Positions 1-6,264 are shown, numbered from the stretch's first letter. The stretch is 6,516 nt of DNA from an uncultured Collinsella sp. (GCA_934617135.1 CAKTUC010000065.1:1-6516); one strand, 5' to 3'. Numbers and translations: made by a program. Notes: generated by a model from the letters alone, not told the origin.

Positions 1-49
1 GCGCCTTTAGACGCGAGCCCGGGGCCCGTGGGTTATACCCTAAGAGCAA

Positions 50-70
50 ACCACCCTTTTTAAGGGTGGT
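50..70. terminator. Possible weak terminator hairpin
   Basis: A perfect 9-bp stem, ACCACCCTT pairing with AAGGGTGGT, has a TTT loop. Neither side is followed by a convincing T-run: the plus side reads TCTGATTG and the minus side reads TTGCTCTT. It would follow directly on a possible reading frame ending at 61-63. A termination role is only a guess. Confidence 0.3.
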
Positions 71-180
71 TCTGATTGCGGAACTCGCGACAAACTTAAT
101 GCCCGGCCCGCCGGGGCCACGCGCCATTTTGTAGATGGCGGCTCGCTTTTCGGAACTGGGCTGATATTTTTTAGATGTAA

Positions 181-212
181 GGCGCTCTTGGTCGTTATGG
201 GCTTGGGGCGCC
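181..212. repeat. GTTATG-loop hairpin repeat, copy 1
   Basis: The arms 181-193 and 200-212 can form 13 pairs with one T-T mismatch and several G-T pairs around the loop GTTATG. The plus strand continues ACTCTTTT, which resembles a terminator tail. The sequence matches 25 of 32 bases of the hairpin at 422-453, in the same orientation and with the same loop. The differences mostly keep or improve pairing. It is therefore a degenerate second copy of the tRNA-Gln terminator-type element. Confidence 0.6.
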
Positions 213-222
213 ACTCTTTTGT

Positions 223-276
223 GGCATTTGGGGACGTTCCTTTAGTGCCGGCACTTTAGGAACGTCCCCAAATGCC
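223..276. repeat. 54-bp palindrome, REP-like or MITE-like
   Basis: The segment is an almost perfect palindrome centred on GCC|GGC at 249/250. The outer arms, 19 bases each from GGCATTTGGGGACG inward, pair completely; the only mismatches are T-T pairs at 242-243 against 256-257. The arms carry the string TTGGGGACGTTCC and its complement. From memory, similar GGGGAC...GTCCCC palindromes accompany REP-associated Y1 transposases, but no transposase lies in the window. The most likely identity is a non-autonomous repeat; this needs a genome-wide copy count to confirm. Confidence 0.6.
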
Positions 277-421
277 GGTTTGGCTGGATTCCGCGTCCGC
301 CTTCTCGGCGGCCGCGTGCCGCTGCGTCGCTTCGCTCCTTGCGTGCTGCGCTGGAAAACGCTTCGCGTTTCCTCGGCTCCGCACCCTTGCGGGTTTGAAT
401 CCCTCAGCTTGCCCACAAGAA

Positions 422-453
422 AGCGCCCTGGGCCGTTATGGGCTCAGGGCGCT
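422..453 (-). terminator. Rho-independent terminator after tRNA-Gln
   Basis: The arms 422-434 and 441-453 form 13 continuous base pairs with a single G-T, closing the six-base loop 435-440. On the minus strand the stem is followed by TTCTTGTGGG, giving a T-rich tail, and it starts 9 bases beyond the CCA end of the tRNA. On the plus strand the stem is followed by CAGTTTT, so it could also act in the other direction. It is the better-paired of two related hairpins in the region. Confidence 0.75.
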
Positions 454-462
454 CAGTTTTAA

Positions 463-537
463 TGGCTGGGACGGAGGGATTCGAACCCCCAACAGCCGGC
501 ACCAAAAACCGGAGTTCTACCGTTGAACTACGTCCCA
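463..537 (-). tRNA. tRNA-Gln (anticodon UUG)
   Basis: The minus strand folds into a standard cloverleaf: acceptor TGGGACG/CGTCCCA, D-stem GTTC/GAAC, anticodon stem CCGGT/GCCGG with loop TTTTGGT, variable CTGTT, and T-stem GGGGG/CCCTC around loop TTCGAAT. The anticodon TTG lies at 503-505, reading CAA glutamine codons. The opening U1-A72 pair is typical of bacterial tRNA-Gln. The CCA tail is encoded (463-465) after discriminator G at 466, so the gene is 75 bases with CCA. It lies 37 bases downstream of the stop codon of the CwlM-like gene on the same strand and may be cut from that transcript or have its own promoter. A strong terminator follows. Confidence 0.96.
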
Positions 538-574
538 GTATGGGTGTTGCACAAAAGCAACTCGTTTAGTTTAC

Positions 575-1480
575 CTAATCTGCGAGGGCATCGCAAACGC
601 CATCGAGCAGGCGTACCGCGAGCGTCTGGGCGTCGCTGGCGGTGAAGGTTCCGTTGTAGCGCGTCATGCCGGTGAGCTCAATGCGGATGCGCGCGGGCTT
701 TTGCTGTGCGGCGACATTGGCGGTACGGATGCGCTGGGCCAGGTTGTGGCACTCGGCGAGGGCAATCGTGGCGCGCGGAGCGGCGTCGGCGGGTAGCTCG
801 TCGCTTGCGATCTCGAGCACCAGGTCGACATCGGTCGGAACCTCGGAGTCGCAAAGCATCATACCGCTGCTGTCGGTCGTCGCCGTGGCGATGTTCCACA
901 TGCGCGATGCAACACTGCGCGCGATAGGATCCTCGCCGATGACGGCAATCTGGAAACGCTCGAGTACGTTGGCCGCGCGGGCAAAGCCGATGCGCGATTC
1001 GGCCTCGGTCACCGAAGGTTTACCTTCCCACACGTGGTGCAGGCGGTTGATGTAGGCGTAGGTATCCTGGAAAGCCATACCATCGGCAAACAGACCGACG
1101 TTTTCCTGGAACTGCTGAAGGGCCGCCTCGGTGTGAGGGCCAAAGTAGCCATCGTCCTCGCCGCAGGCAAAGCCCAAAACGTTGAGTGCCTTCTGCAGGG
1201 CCTGCACGTCGGCGCCATGGAAATTGGGCATGCGCAGATAGAGGGTGCGGTCGCCCAGCTTATACGAGGCGTCGACCAGGGCGCTCCAACAGGGGATATC
1301 GACGGCACAGCCTGCGGCAAGGCCGCTATCGAGCCTAAAGGTGCCAACAGCCTGTTCGGTGGTGGTGCCAAAGCGCTTGTCGGCAACCTCGGTGTCATCG
1401 ATTGTATAGCCGAGCTGCAGAAGGCGGGACTGGACGTCCTCGACGGCTGCTCCCTGCATGCCCGTTGTAATAGGTTCCAT
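575..1480 (-). CDS. CwlM-like protein with two peptidoglycan-binding domains
   Basis: A 301-residue protein without signal peptide or membrane segment, so probably cytoplasmic. Residues 7-70 and 82-147 are two PG_binding_1 repeats; the second has the hallmark DDGYFGPHTEAALQQFQ (109-125). The join ASYKLGDRTL followed by GADVQALQKALNVLGF resembles mycobacterial CwlM as I remember it. In that family an amidase_3-type domain follows. Here residues 175-301 have strands that could match it (VDLVLEIASDE at 218-228, ARIRIEL at 263-269), but the DPGHGG zinc motif and the second metal-binding His are absent, so it is unlikely to cleave peptidoglycan. In Mycobacterium CwlM acts inside the cell as a regulator of peptidoglycan precursor synthesis (MurA, MurJ partners); a similar role here is inference. 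ATG is preceded by AAAGGGG at 1488-1494, 7 bases away. The upstream 138 bases contain an extended -10-like TGCTACACT (1568-1576) without a clear -35. Confidence 0.85.
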   Translation of the reverse strand: MEPITTGMQGAAVEDVQSRLLQLGYTIDDTEVADKRFGTTTEQAVGTFRLDSGLAAGCAVDIPCWSALVDASYKLGDRTLYLRMPNFHGADVQALQKALNVLGFACGEDDGYFGPHTEAALQQFQENVGLFADGMAFQDTYAYINRLHHVWEGKPSVTEAESRIGFARAANVLERFQIAVIGEDPIARSVASRMWNIATATTDSSGMMLCDSEVPTDVDLVLEIASDELPADAAPRATIALAECHNLAQRIRTANVAAQQKPARIRIELTGMTRYNGTFTASDAQTLAVRLLDGVCDALAD

Positions 1481-1618
1481 GAACGAACCCCTTTCGGCGT
1501 ACCATTCGTACTATTTGAGCGTGTGTCGGATAGACAACGCAAAGGGATGCATAAACATGCACTCAACAGTGTAGCAAGTTGTACCCAAATACGCTGCTGA
1601 CAGGTTTTATAACCCCCG

Positions 1619-2644
1619 CTAGTTAAGGCGCTCCACAAAGAAATCTGCCATGGAGAGGAACAGTTCACGTGCATGCGGGTCGAGCGAAACGTCCTCGATG
1701 GCCGCTTTGGCCTTGGCGGTCAGGTCGAGCGCATAAGTGTGGGCGTAATTGATAGAGCCGGACTCCTGGAAGATCTCCACGGCGCGTGCGAGTTGCGCGG
1801 GGTCCTCGGTGCCCGAGGAAAGGATCGCTTCAATCTCGTCGTGATAGCGCTCATCAGACAGGGCGTGCACGGCAACGAGCGTGCGCTTACCCTCGGTGAT
1901 GTCGGTGCGGAAGTCCTTGTTGGCGGCCTCCTTGGTGCCGATCAAGTTGAGCAGGTCGTCTTGAATTTGGAAGGCAAGGCCCGTGTGCAGGCCAAAGGCG
2001 CGCAGCGCCTCAATTTGCTCCTCGCTGCCTCCGCCAATGATGGCTCCGGTGGCAAGCGGCGTGGCTCCGCTGTAGTACGCGGTCTTGTGCGTCGCCATGT
2101 CCAGGTAGTCATCAACCGAGATATCAAAGCGCCCGTCACGGACCCAACCCAGGTCGAGCGCTTGACCCTCGATGGTGCGGACGATCATCTCGGTGAGCTC
2201 GTGGAGCACGCGGAGTTTTACGTTGGGCTCGAGCGTGGGGTCGTCGAGAACCGTCTTGGTGACCATGGTAAGTGCCAGGTCGCCGCAGTTGATGGCAAGC
2301 CCCGTGCCCTCGGTGAGGTGCATGCAGGGCTTGCCGCGGCGCAGCTGTCCGTTGTCGGCGATGTCGTCGTGGATGAGCGCACCCGACTGGAAATGCTCGA
2401 TGGCTGCCGCGGCGCTGCGAGCGCTCTCAAAGCTACCGCCCACTGCAGTTGCGGCGAGCATGCAGATAAGCGGGCGGTGGCGCTTGCCGGCATTGGCGGT
2501 AAATGCCGAAAGCGGCGCGTACAGGTAGCGCTCGATGTCGGCAGAGGTCGCCTGTCCGTCAAAGAACGTGGCCAGATAGTCGTTGATCTGGTCAAAGTGC
2601 TGGGCTAAAAAGCTGGTAAACGGACTGGACACAGGCTCTCGCAT
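1619..2644 (-). CDS. Trans-polyprenyl diphosphate synthase
   Basis: An isoprenoid chain-elongating enzyme that condenses isopentenyl diphosphate onto allylic diphosphates in the cytosol, supplying chains for menaquinone or other prenyl lipids. Numbered from the start chosen here (341 residues), it has GKRHRP (53-58), the first Asp-rich motif DDIAD (93-97) with RR six residues further on, HKTAYYS (186-192), the second motif DDLLN (229-233), and DITEGKRTL (248-256). The second motif ends in Asn rather than the usual Asp. Small residues Gly88-Ala89 four to five positions before the first motif suggest no aromatic floor to the chain pocket, so C20 or longer is likely; exact length cannot be read. 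The start is uncertain: this ATG has only an abutting AGAAAGA; ATG at 2660-2662 and GTG at 2690-2692 are in frame but lack a Shine-Dalgarno and add an atypical Cys-rich extension. The gene follows the PTS gene by 118 bases with no terminator seen between. Confidence 0.93.
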   Translation of the reverse strand: MREPVSSPFTSFLAQHFDQINDYLATFFDGQATSADIERYLYAPLSAFTANAGKRHRPLICMLAATAVGGSFESARSAAAAIEHFQSGALIHDDIADNGQLRRGKPCMHLTEGTGLAINCGDLALTMVTKTVLDDPTLEPNVKLRVLHELTEMIVRTIEGQALDLGWVRDGRFDISVDDYLDMATHKTAYYSGATPLATGAIIGGGSEEQIEALRAFGLHTGLAFQIQDDLLNLIGTKEAANKDFRTDITEGKRTLVAVHALSDERYHDEIEAILSSGTEDPAQLARAVEIFQESGSINYAHTYALDLTAKAKAAIEDVSLDPHARELFLSMADFFVERLN

Positions 2645-2762
2645 TCTTTCTGAAGGTCGCATTGATGCAATATGCAGACAACATATTGCCACATTGGGGT
2701 GCTTGGCGCGGCGGGCGAAGGCAATTGGACTCGCAGGCGTAAAGCGCGGCGGAAGACGACGG

Positions 2763-5216
2763 CTAGATAAGCCCGAAGTGCTCGAGTGCCGTGACGACGC
2801 CGTCGTGATCGATAGAATCGGTCACATAGGCCGCCTTCTCCTTAAGGAAGTCCGGTGCGTTGCCCATGGCGATGCCAACATCGACCGTTTCCATAAGGGC
2901 GACGTCGTTGCTCGCATCGCCGATGCCGTACACGGTGCCGTGGTTTGGCCCCAGGGCGCCCAGCACGGCCTGGATGCCGGTTCGCTTGGTGCACTCGCGG
3001 GGCGAGATTTCGGTCACCTCGAGCTCGAGTTCGTTAAAGCAGAGCAGCGGCTCGATCCCCTTATCCTGGGCGATGCGATTGGCGAGTGCCGTCGACATGA
3101 GAATCTTGTAGGCGCTGTAATGTTTGAGCTTTGTGACGGCATCGCCCACGGTGCGGGCGTATCCGTCGCCATCGGGAGCATCGGCACTCATACGCACGAC
3201 GCGATCGAGGCCCTCAAAGCGAATCACCTCTCCCGATTGCTCAAGATACGGGGCGAGGCGTTGCAACAAGCCGGGGCTCATGGCCGCATTTCGCACGATG
3301 CGCCCGTCGAGTTCGGCGTAGCCTCCTGCCAGGCAAACGACGCCGGACCATGGCAGCTCGAGCAGCTTGGGATGAATGCAGCTGAGGGTGCGTCCCGTGC
3401 AGATGAAGGCCATATTGCCGTTGGCGACAAACGTGCGGATGGCCTGCGAGACCGCCTCGTTGGGATAGGGGGACAGATCGCGCTCGTCTTCGGGGAGCTC
3501 CTGGGCAAGCCTGGGATCTTGCCAGGCGAGTGTACCATCGATGTCAAAGAAGCAGATATTGCCGTGTGATTGGGCGTTGCTGGTGGTAGGGGAGGACGAG
3601 ACAGCGGGCCCGGAGCCCGGCTCGAGTCCCATAATCTGGTCAAAGTGTGCTTTGATGCGGGAGACGGAGACGCCTATGATCACCTGAGCGGTCTTGCCCG
3701 TGACGATGAGACCCTTGGCACCGGCTGCAACAAAGGCCGCGTTGTCCGCGACGATGGAGGGGTCCACGACCTCGACGCGTAGCCGTGTGGCGCAGTTGGT
3801 TGCGCCCACAATATTGGAAACGCCGCCCAAGAGCGCGACGACCTGCTCGGCGAGCAGGTGATCCTGGTTCGATTGGCTGCTGGCTGCGTCATCTTTGCCA
3901 GTGTGTTCTATGGCAGCATCGCGTCCCGTCAGGCGAGTGGCCGCCGCGCGATTGGCAACATGGTCCTCTCGGCCCGGGGTCTTAAGGTCAAAAGCCAGGA
4001 TAAGGCCTCGAAAGCTCAGAAAGAAGATGACGCTAAAGACAAGGCCGATACCGAGCGCCAAAAGATAAGCCCCGGCATGCGTGCGCATGAGCGGAATAAA
4101 GTTGAAGGCAGCCATTTCCATGAAGCCACCCGAGAAGATGCCAACGATACCAAAGAAATTCATGGTCATGGCGAGGCAAGACGAGAGGACGGCGTAGAGC
4201 AAAAAGAGCCCGGGGTGGGTGAACATAAAGAGAAACTCGAGTGGCTCGGTGACGCCGCAAACCACCGAGGCGATGATGGCGGGAACAAGGATGACCCTGA
4301 GGCCGGCGCGGCGTTCGGGCTTTGCGGTGGTGTAGAACGCCGCAGCGATGGCGGGAAGGCCAAAGAGCTTGACCCAGCCGGTGGCGGTAAAACCGGCCCA
4401 CGGCGCAAGCTCATTAAGGGGGCGCGTGCTATGGGAGAGGATGGGGAGCAAGCTGCTCCACGTGGCGTAGATGCCGTCGTTTATGACCAGGTTGTCGTAG
4501 TAGATCGGCATGTAAAGCAGGTGGTGCAGGCCAAATGGCTCGAGTGCACGTTCTAAAAAGACAAAGATGCCCACGCCAAAGGGACCGACGCCTGCAAGCG
4601 CGTGACGCAGTGTATCGGTTACATCGTATACGTAGGGTACCGTAACAGCCGAGAAAATAGCGAGGGCGAGCACAGCGAAAAAGCTGATGAGATAGACCAG
4701 CGAGGAGCCCGAGAAGGTACCGAGCCAATCGGGAACCTTGGCGTCGTAGAAGCGGTCATGGATCGCAACGACGATGGTCGAGACTGCCAGCGGTCCGATA
4801 ATGCCGGTGTCGAGCGTCTTGATGCCATCAATGACGGTGATGCCGCTGGCGGGGGTCAAAGACGCCGGGTACTTAAGTCCAAGGTTGTCGCCGCTCAGCT
4901 TAATGATCTCGCTCAAGAAGAAACAATAGGCAAAATAGGCCACGAGTGCCTCGAGGCAGCAGCGCGCCGGTTGCTTTTGGGCAAGGCCAATAGGCAGCGC
5001 TACGGCAAAAAGGAGCGGAAGGCGTTTAAAGACCGTCCACGAGCCGCGTTGGATGATAGCCCAGAATACGTACCAGGGGGTTCCGTATGTGGCGAGGTCG
5101 CCGACGATGTCCACAGTCGTTGCGAGAGCGGAGATGCCGACCATAAGGCCCGATATGGAAAACAGCATGGCGGGCGCGAACATGGCCCCGCCAAAACGTT
5201 GGATTTTCTGCAGCAT
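2763..5216 (-). CDS. PTS alpha-glucoside-type EIICB fused to HAD phosphatase
   Basis: A membrane permease that imports and phosphorylates a sugar, most like the MalP/GlvC alpha-glucoside group; it opens MLQKIQRFGGAMFAP as that group does. In the 817-residue numbering from this start, EIIC spans about 1-413 with many hydrophobic segments and the signature GVTEPLEF (321-328). EIIB spans about 454-528, with the phosphocysteine Cys475 in NCATRLR. A Ser/Thr-rich linker follows, then a full HAD domain (553-817): DIDGT (558-562, nucleophile Asp558 and acid Asp560), Thr607 in CTGRT, Lys744, and GDASND (766-771) with metal-binding Asp767 and Asp771. The large insert between motifs II and III fits a Cof-type C2 cap. 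The reading frame is unbroken. No EIIA is attached, so one must come from elsewhere. The start has GGAAGG 6 bases upstream; an in-frame ATG at 5250-5252 would add 12 atypical residues. Likely repressed by the divergent TreR-type regulator. Maltose, trehalose or another alpha-glucoside cannot be separated by sequence alone. Confidence 0.92.
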   Translation of the reverse strand: MLQKIQRFGGAMFAPAMLFSISGLMVGISALATTVDIVGDLATYGTPWYVFWAIIQRGSWTVFKRLPLLFAVALPIGLAQKQPARCCLEALVAYFAYCFFLSEIIKLSGDNLGLKYPASLTPASGITVIDGIKTLDTGIIGPLAVSTIVVAIHDRFYDAKVPDWLGTFSGSSLVYLISFFAVLALAIFSAVTVPYVYDVTDTLRHALAGVGPFGVGIFVFLERALEPFGLHHLLYMPIYYDNLVINDGIYATWSSLLPILSHSTRPLNELAPWAGFTATGWVKLFGLPAIAAAFYTTAKPERRAGLRVILVPAIIASVVCGVTEPLEFLFMFTHPGLFLLYAVLSSCLAMTMNFFGIVGIFSGGFMEMAAFNFIPLMRTHAGAYLLALGIGLVFSVIFFLSFRGLILAFDLKTPGREDHVANRAAATRLTGRDAAIEHTGKDDAASSQSNQDHLLAEQVVALLGGVSNIVGATNCATRLRVEVVDPSIVADNAAFVAAGAKGLIVTGKTAQVIIGVSVSRIKAHFDQIMGLEPGSGPAVSSSPTTSNAQSHGNICFFDIDGTLAWQDPRLAQELPEDERDLSPYPNEAVSQAIRTFVANGNMAFICTGRTLSCIHPKLLELPWSGVVCLAGGYAELDGRIVRNAAMSPGLLQRLAPYLEQSGEVIRFEGLDRVVRMSADAPDGDGYARTVGDAVTKLKHYSAYKILMSTALANRIAQDKGIEPLLCFNELELEVTEISPRECTKRTGIQAVLGALGPNHGTVYGIGDASNDVALMETVDVGIAMGNAPDFLKEKAAYVTDSIDHDGVVTALEHFGLI

Positions 5217-5222
5217 AATATG

Positions 5223-5228
5223 CCTTCC
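5223..5228 (-). promoter_or_regulatory. Shine-Dalgarno fixing the PTS start
   Basis: The minus strand reads GGAAGG followed by CATATT and then ATG at 5214-5216. This six-base spacing picks that ATG over the in-frame ATG at 5250-5252, and the resulting N-terminus matches the alpha-glucoside EIIC family. Confidence 0.8.
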
Positions 5229-5254
5229 GGATGCAACATGCTGTGCGAGCAAGA

Positions 5255-5266
5255 ACGTTTAAACAA
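5255..5266. promoter_or_regulatory. Candidate TreR-type operator A (PTS side)
   Basis: The minus strand reads TTGTTTAAACGT, containing the perfect palindrome GTTTAAAC, which fits the HutC-subfamily pattern GT-N-TA-N-AC. It differs at one position from TTGTTCAAAC present in two other sites. It lies immediately downstream of a TACAAT -10 candidate, where a bound repressor would block transcription start for the permease gene. Confidence 0.55.
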
Positions 5267-5273
5267 TGAACTC

Positions 5274-5279
5274 ATTGTA
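5274..5279 (-). promoter_or_regulatory. Candidate -10 box of the PTS gene
   Basis: The minus strand reads TACAAT, five of six matches to TATAAT. The predicted start point is near 5267, giving a leader of about 50 bases and placing operator A at the start site. No good -35 is seen at 16-19 bases, which weakens the call. Confidence 0.4.
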
Positions 5280-5339
5280 GAGGACTGGCTGCTTGCCGCA
5301 TTGACGGTTTTGACTCGGTCCGATTTGGGTTTCAGGGGA

Positions 5340-5351
5340 ACCGTCGACGGT
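5340..5351. promoter_or_regulatory. Palindrome ACCGTCGACGGT
   Basis: A perfect 12-bp palindrome in the divergent control region between the permease and regulator genes. Its ACCG...CGGT ends recur in a 13-bp palindrome 28 bases further on. It could be a site for a second regulator; no protein can be assigned. Confidence 0.35.
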
Positions 5352-5367
5352 AAATAATCCGTGCTTT

Positions 5368-5380
5368 ACCGATAATCGGT
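5368..5380. promoter_or_regulatory. Palindrome ACCGATAATCGGT
   Basis: A perfect 6+1+6 palindrome that overlaps the left edge of operator B by four bases. Proteins binding here and at operator B would compete or cooperate. Shares ACCG...CGGT ends with the palindrome at 5340-5351. Confidence 0.4.
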
Positions 5381-5388
5381 TTGAACAA
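5377..5388. promoter_or_regulatory. Candidate TreR-type operator B (autoregulation)
   Basis: The minus strand reads TTGTTCAAACCG, sharing the 10-mer TTGTTCAAAC exactly with operator C. It ends 13 bases before the TATTGT -10 of the regulator gene, so a bound protein would cover the -35 zone. This matches the placement of operator C before its own TATTGT box and supports autoregulation. Confidence 0.55.
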
Positions 5389-5398
5389 CTCCAAGAAA

Positions 5399-5407
5399 TG
5401 CTATTGT
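5399..5407 (+). promoter_or_regulatory. Candidate promoter of the regulator gene
   Basis: TGCTATTGT is an extended -10 (TG-N-TATTGT). A TTGAAC -35-like hexamer lies at 5381-5386, but the spacer is only 15 bases, so the extended -10 may do most of the work. The leader to the ATG at 5441 would be about 27 bases and carries AGAGGTG (5429-5435) as Shine-Dalgarno. Confidence 0.45.
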
Positions 5408-5440
5408 GCCTAGCCATACATATTCATTAGAGGTGAAGTC

Positions 5441-6160
5441 ATGCCAAAAGCGATATACGAAGGAATCTACCGAGAAATACGCTCGCGCATCATTAATGGG
5501 ACCTATGCGTTCCAGGAGATGCTGCCGACCGAGGCCGAGCTGACCGCGGAATTCGGATGCACCCGAAATACCGTCCGTCGAGCACTTGCCATGCTGGCCG
5601 ACGAGATGTACGTACAGCCCATTCACGGCAAGGGCGTGCGCGTTATTTGGCTTAAGGGCGAGACCGATATGCTAGGCGCACTCGAGGAAGTCGAGTCGTT
5701 TGGCGAGTTTGCAAAGCGCAACAATGCCGTTGCATCGACAGACGTTAAGTCTTTTGAACATCTGGTCTGCACCGAGCAGCTCTCTCGTCGCCTGGGCTTT
5801 AAGGTGGGCGAGGAGTTGATTCGCGTGGTGCGCGTCCGTAGCCTTAACGGTAGTGCTCGCCAGGTGGACCACGGCTATTTTCTGGAGTCGATCGCCAAAG
5901 GCCTGACGCCCGAGATCGCCGCAAGGTCAATTTACGACTATCTGGAGCACAAACGCGGCGTCAAGGTGATGGCGAGTCGCCGTACGGTGAGTGTCGAGCT
6001 CGCCAACGATGAGGACTGCAGCTATCTTGACCTCGGCAAATACAACTGTGTTGCCGTCATGGAGAGCCAGTCGTACACCTCGGACGGCATCTTGTTCGAG
6101 GTCACGCATGCCCGCACGCATCCCGAGATTTTCCACTACCGCGTCAACTCCAAGCGATAG
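5441..6160 (+). CDS. treR: TreR-type GntR/UTRA transcriptional repressor
   Basis: A 239-residue DNA-binding regulator of the GntR superfamily, HutC subfamily. Residues 6-68 form the winged helix: IYREIRSRIINGTY, LPTEAELTAEFG, the recognition helix region TRNTVRRALAML (41-52) and the wing IHGKGVRV (61-68). Residues about 85-232 are a UTRA effector domain, with VESFGEFAKR, HGYFLESIAKGLTPEIAARS and SIYDYLE. Order, length and several stretches agree with the Bacillus trehalose repressor TreR as I remember it, which answers to trehalose-6-phosphate. The partner permease is of the alpha-glucoside type, so the true inducer could be another phosphorylated alpha-glucoside. It is transcribed away from the permease gene; operator-like elements lie before it, before the permease, and before the downstream Tat gene. 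ATG with AGAGGTG 5 bases upstream is a clear start. A strong terminator follows 42 bases after the stop. Confidence 0.9.
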   Translation: MPKAIYEGIYREIRSRIINGTYAFQEMLPTEAELTAEFGCTRNTVRRALAMLADEMYVQPIHGKGVRVIWLKGETDMLGALEEVESFGEFAKRNNAVASTDVKSFEHLVCTEQLSRRLGFKVGEELIRVVRVRSLNGSARQVDHGYFLESIAKGLTPEIAARSIYDYLEHKRGVKVMASRRTVSVELANDEDCSYLDLGKYNCVAVMESQSYTSDGILFEVTHARTHPEIFHYRVNSKR

Positions 6161-6202
6161 CCGGCTAGCTCGCAGCCTGACGAGACTTATGCCCTCAAAG
6201 AG

Positions 6203-6249
6203 AAAACGCCCGGTCAAGCCGATGTCATATCGGTTTGACCGGGCGTTTT
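6203..6249 (+). terminator. Strong terminator after the regulator gene
   Basis: Arms 6203-6223 and 6229-6249 pair over 21 bp with one G-T, around the loop GTCAT. The stem begins AAAACGCCCGG and ends CCGGGCGTTTT, followed by GTCT, so the T-run is part of the stem. The A-run on the left arm makes it bidirectional in principle. It separates the regulator from the downstream control region. Confidence 0.88.
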
Positions 6250-6264
6250 GTCTGCATCCAACAA

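Larger units (their letters stand above)
1..462. other. Gene-free, hairpin-rich region
   Basis: No protein gene can be supported here. The stretch holds a 9-bp stem with a TTT loop (50-70), a 6-bp stem CGCCAT/ATGGCG (122-140), two related 32-base hairpins (181-212, 422-453), a 54-bp palindrome (223-276), a hairpin CCGCC/GGCGG (297-311) and a hairpin AAACGC-TTC-GCGTTT (356-370). A T-arm-like string GGGTTTGAATCCCTC sits at 391-405. Frame 1 is open from base 1 to a TAA at 61-63, so the tail of an upstream plus-strand gene could end there, but 20 codons are too few to judge. Density of inverted repeats suggests an accumulation of small non-coding repeat elements downstream of the tRNA gene. Confidence 0.6.

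Noticed and set aside
1..63. Possible C-terminal end of a plus-strand gene, open from base 1 to TAA
   Set aside because: Only 20 codons with no recognisable motif; cannot be told from a chance open frame.
195..416. Minus-strand 73-codon open frame
   Set aside because: It runs through the 54-bp palindrome and GC-rich hairpins and yields an Arg/Pro-rich sequence with no domain; best explained by repeat DNA.
272..526. Plus-strand 84-codon open frame ending in WDGGIRTPNSRHQKPEFYR
   Set aside because: Its C-terminal part is the antisense translation of the tRNA-Gln gene, a familiar artefact.
546..561. Small hairpin GTTGC/GCAAC between the CwlM-like gene and tRNA-Gln
   Set aside because: Five-base stem with no T-run on the minus strand, so not a convincing terminator.
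1548..1561. Inverted repeat TGCAT-AAAC-ATGCA upstream of the CwlM-like gene
   Set aside because: Arms of only five bases and no second copy; no basis to call an operator.
1034..1600. Plus-strand open frame of 188 codons opposite the CwlM-like gene
   Set aside because: Antisense shadow of a gene with clear peptidoglycan-binding repeats.
1673..2608. Long plus-strand open frame of 311 codons opposite the polyprenyl synthase
   Set aside because: Its protein has no recognisable domain and lies wholly antisense to a gene with all family motifs; long antisense frames are common in GC-rich coding DNA.
2583..3569. Plus-strand open frame of 328 codons opposite the HAD domain
   Set aside because: Antisense to the conserved HAD motifs and without a recognisable domain or clear ribosome-binding site.
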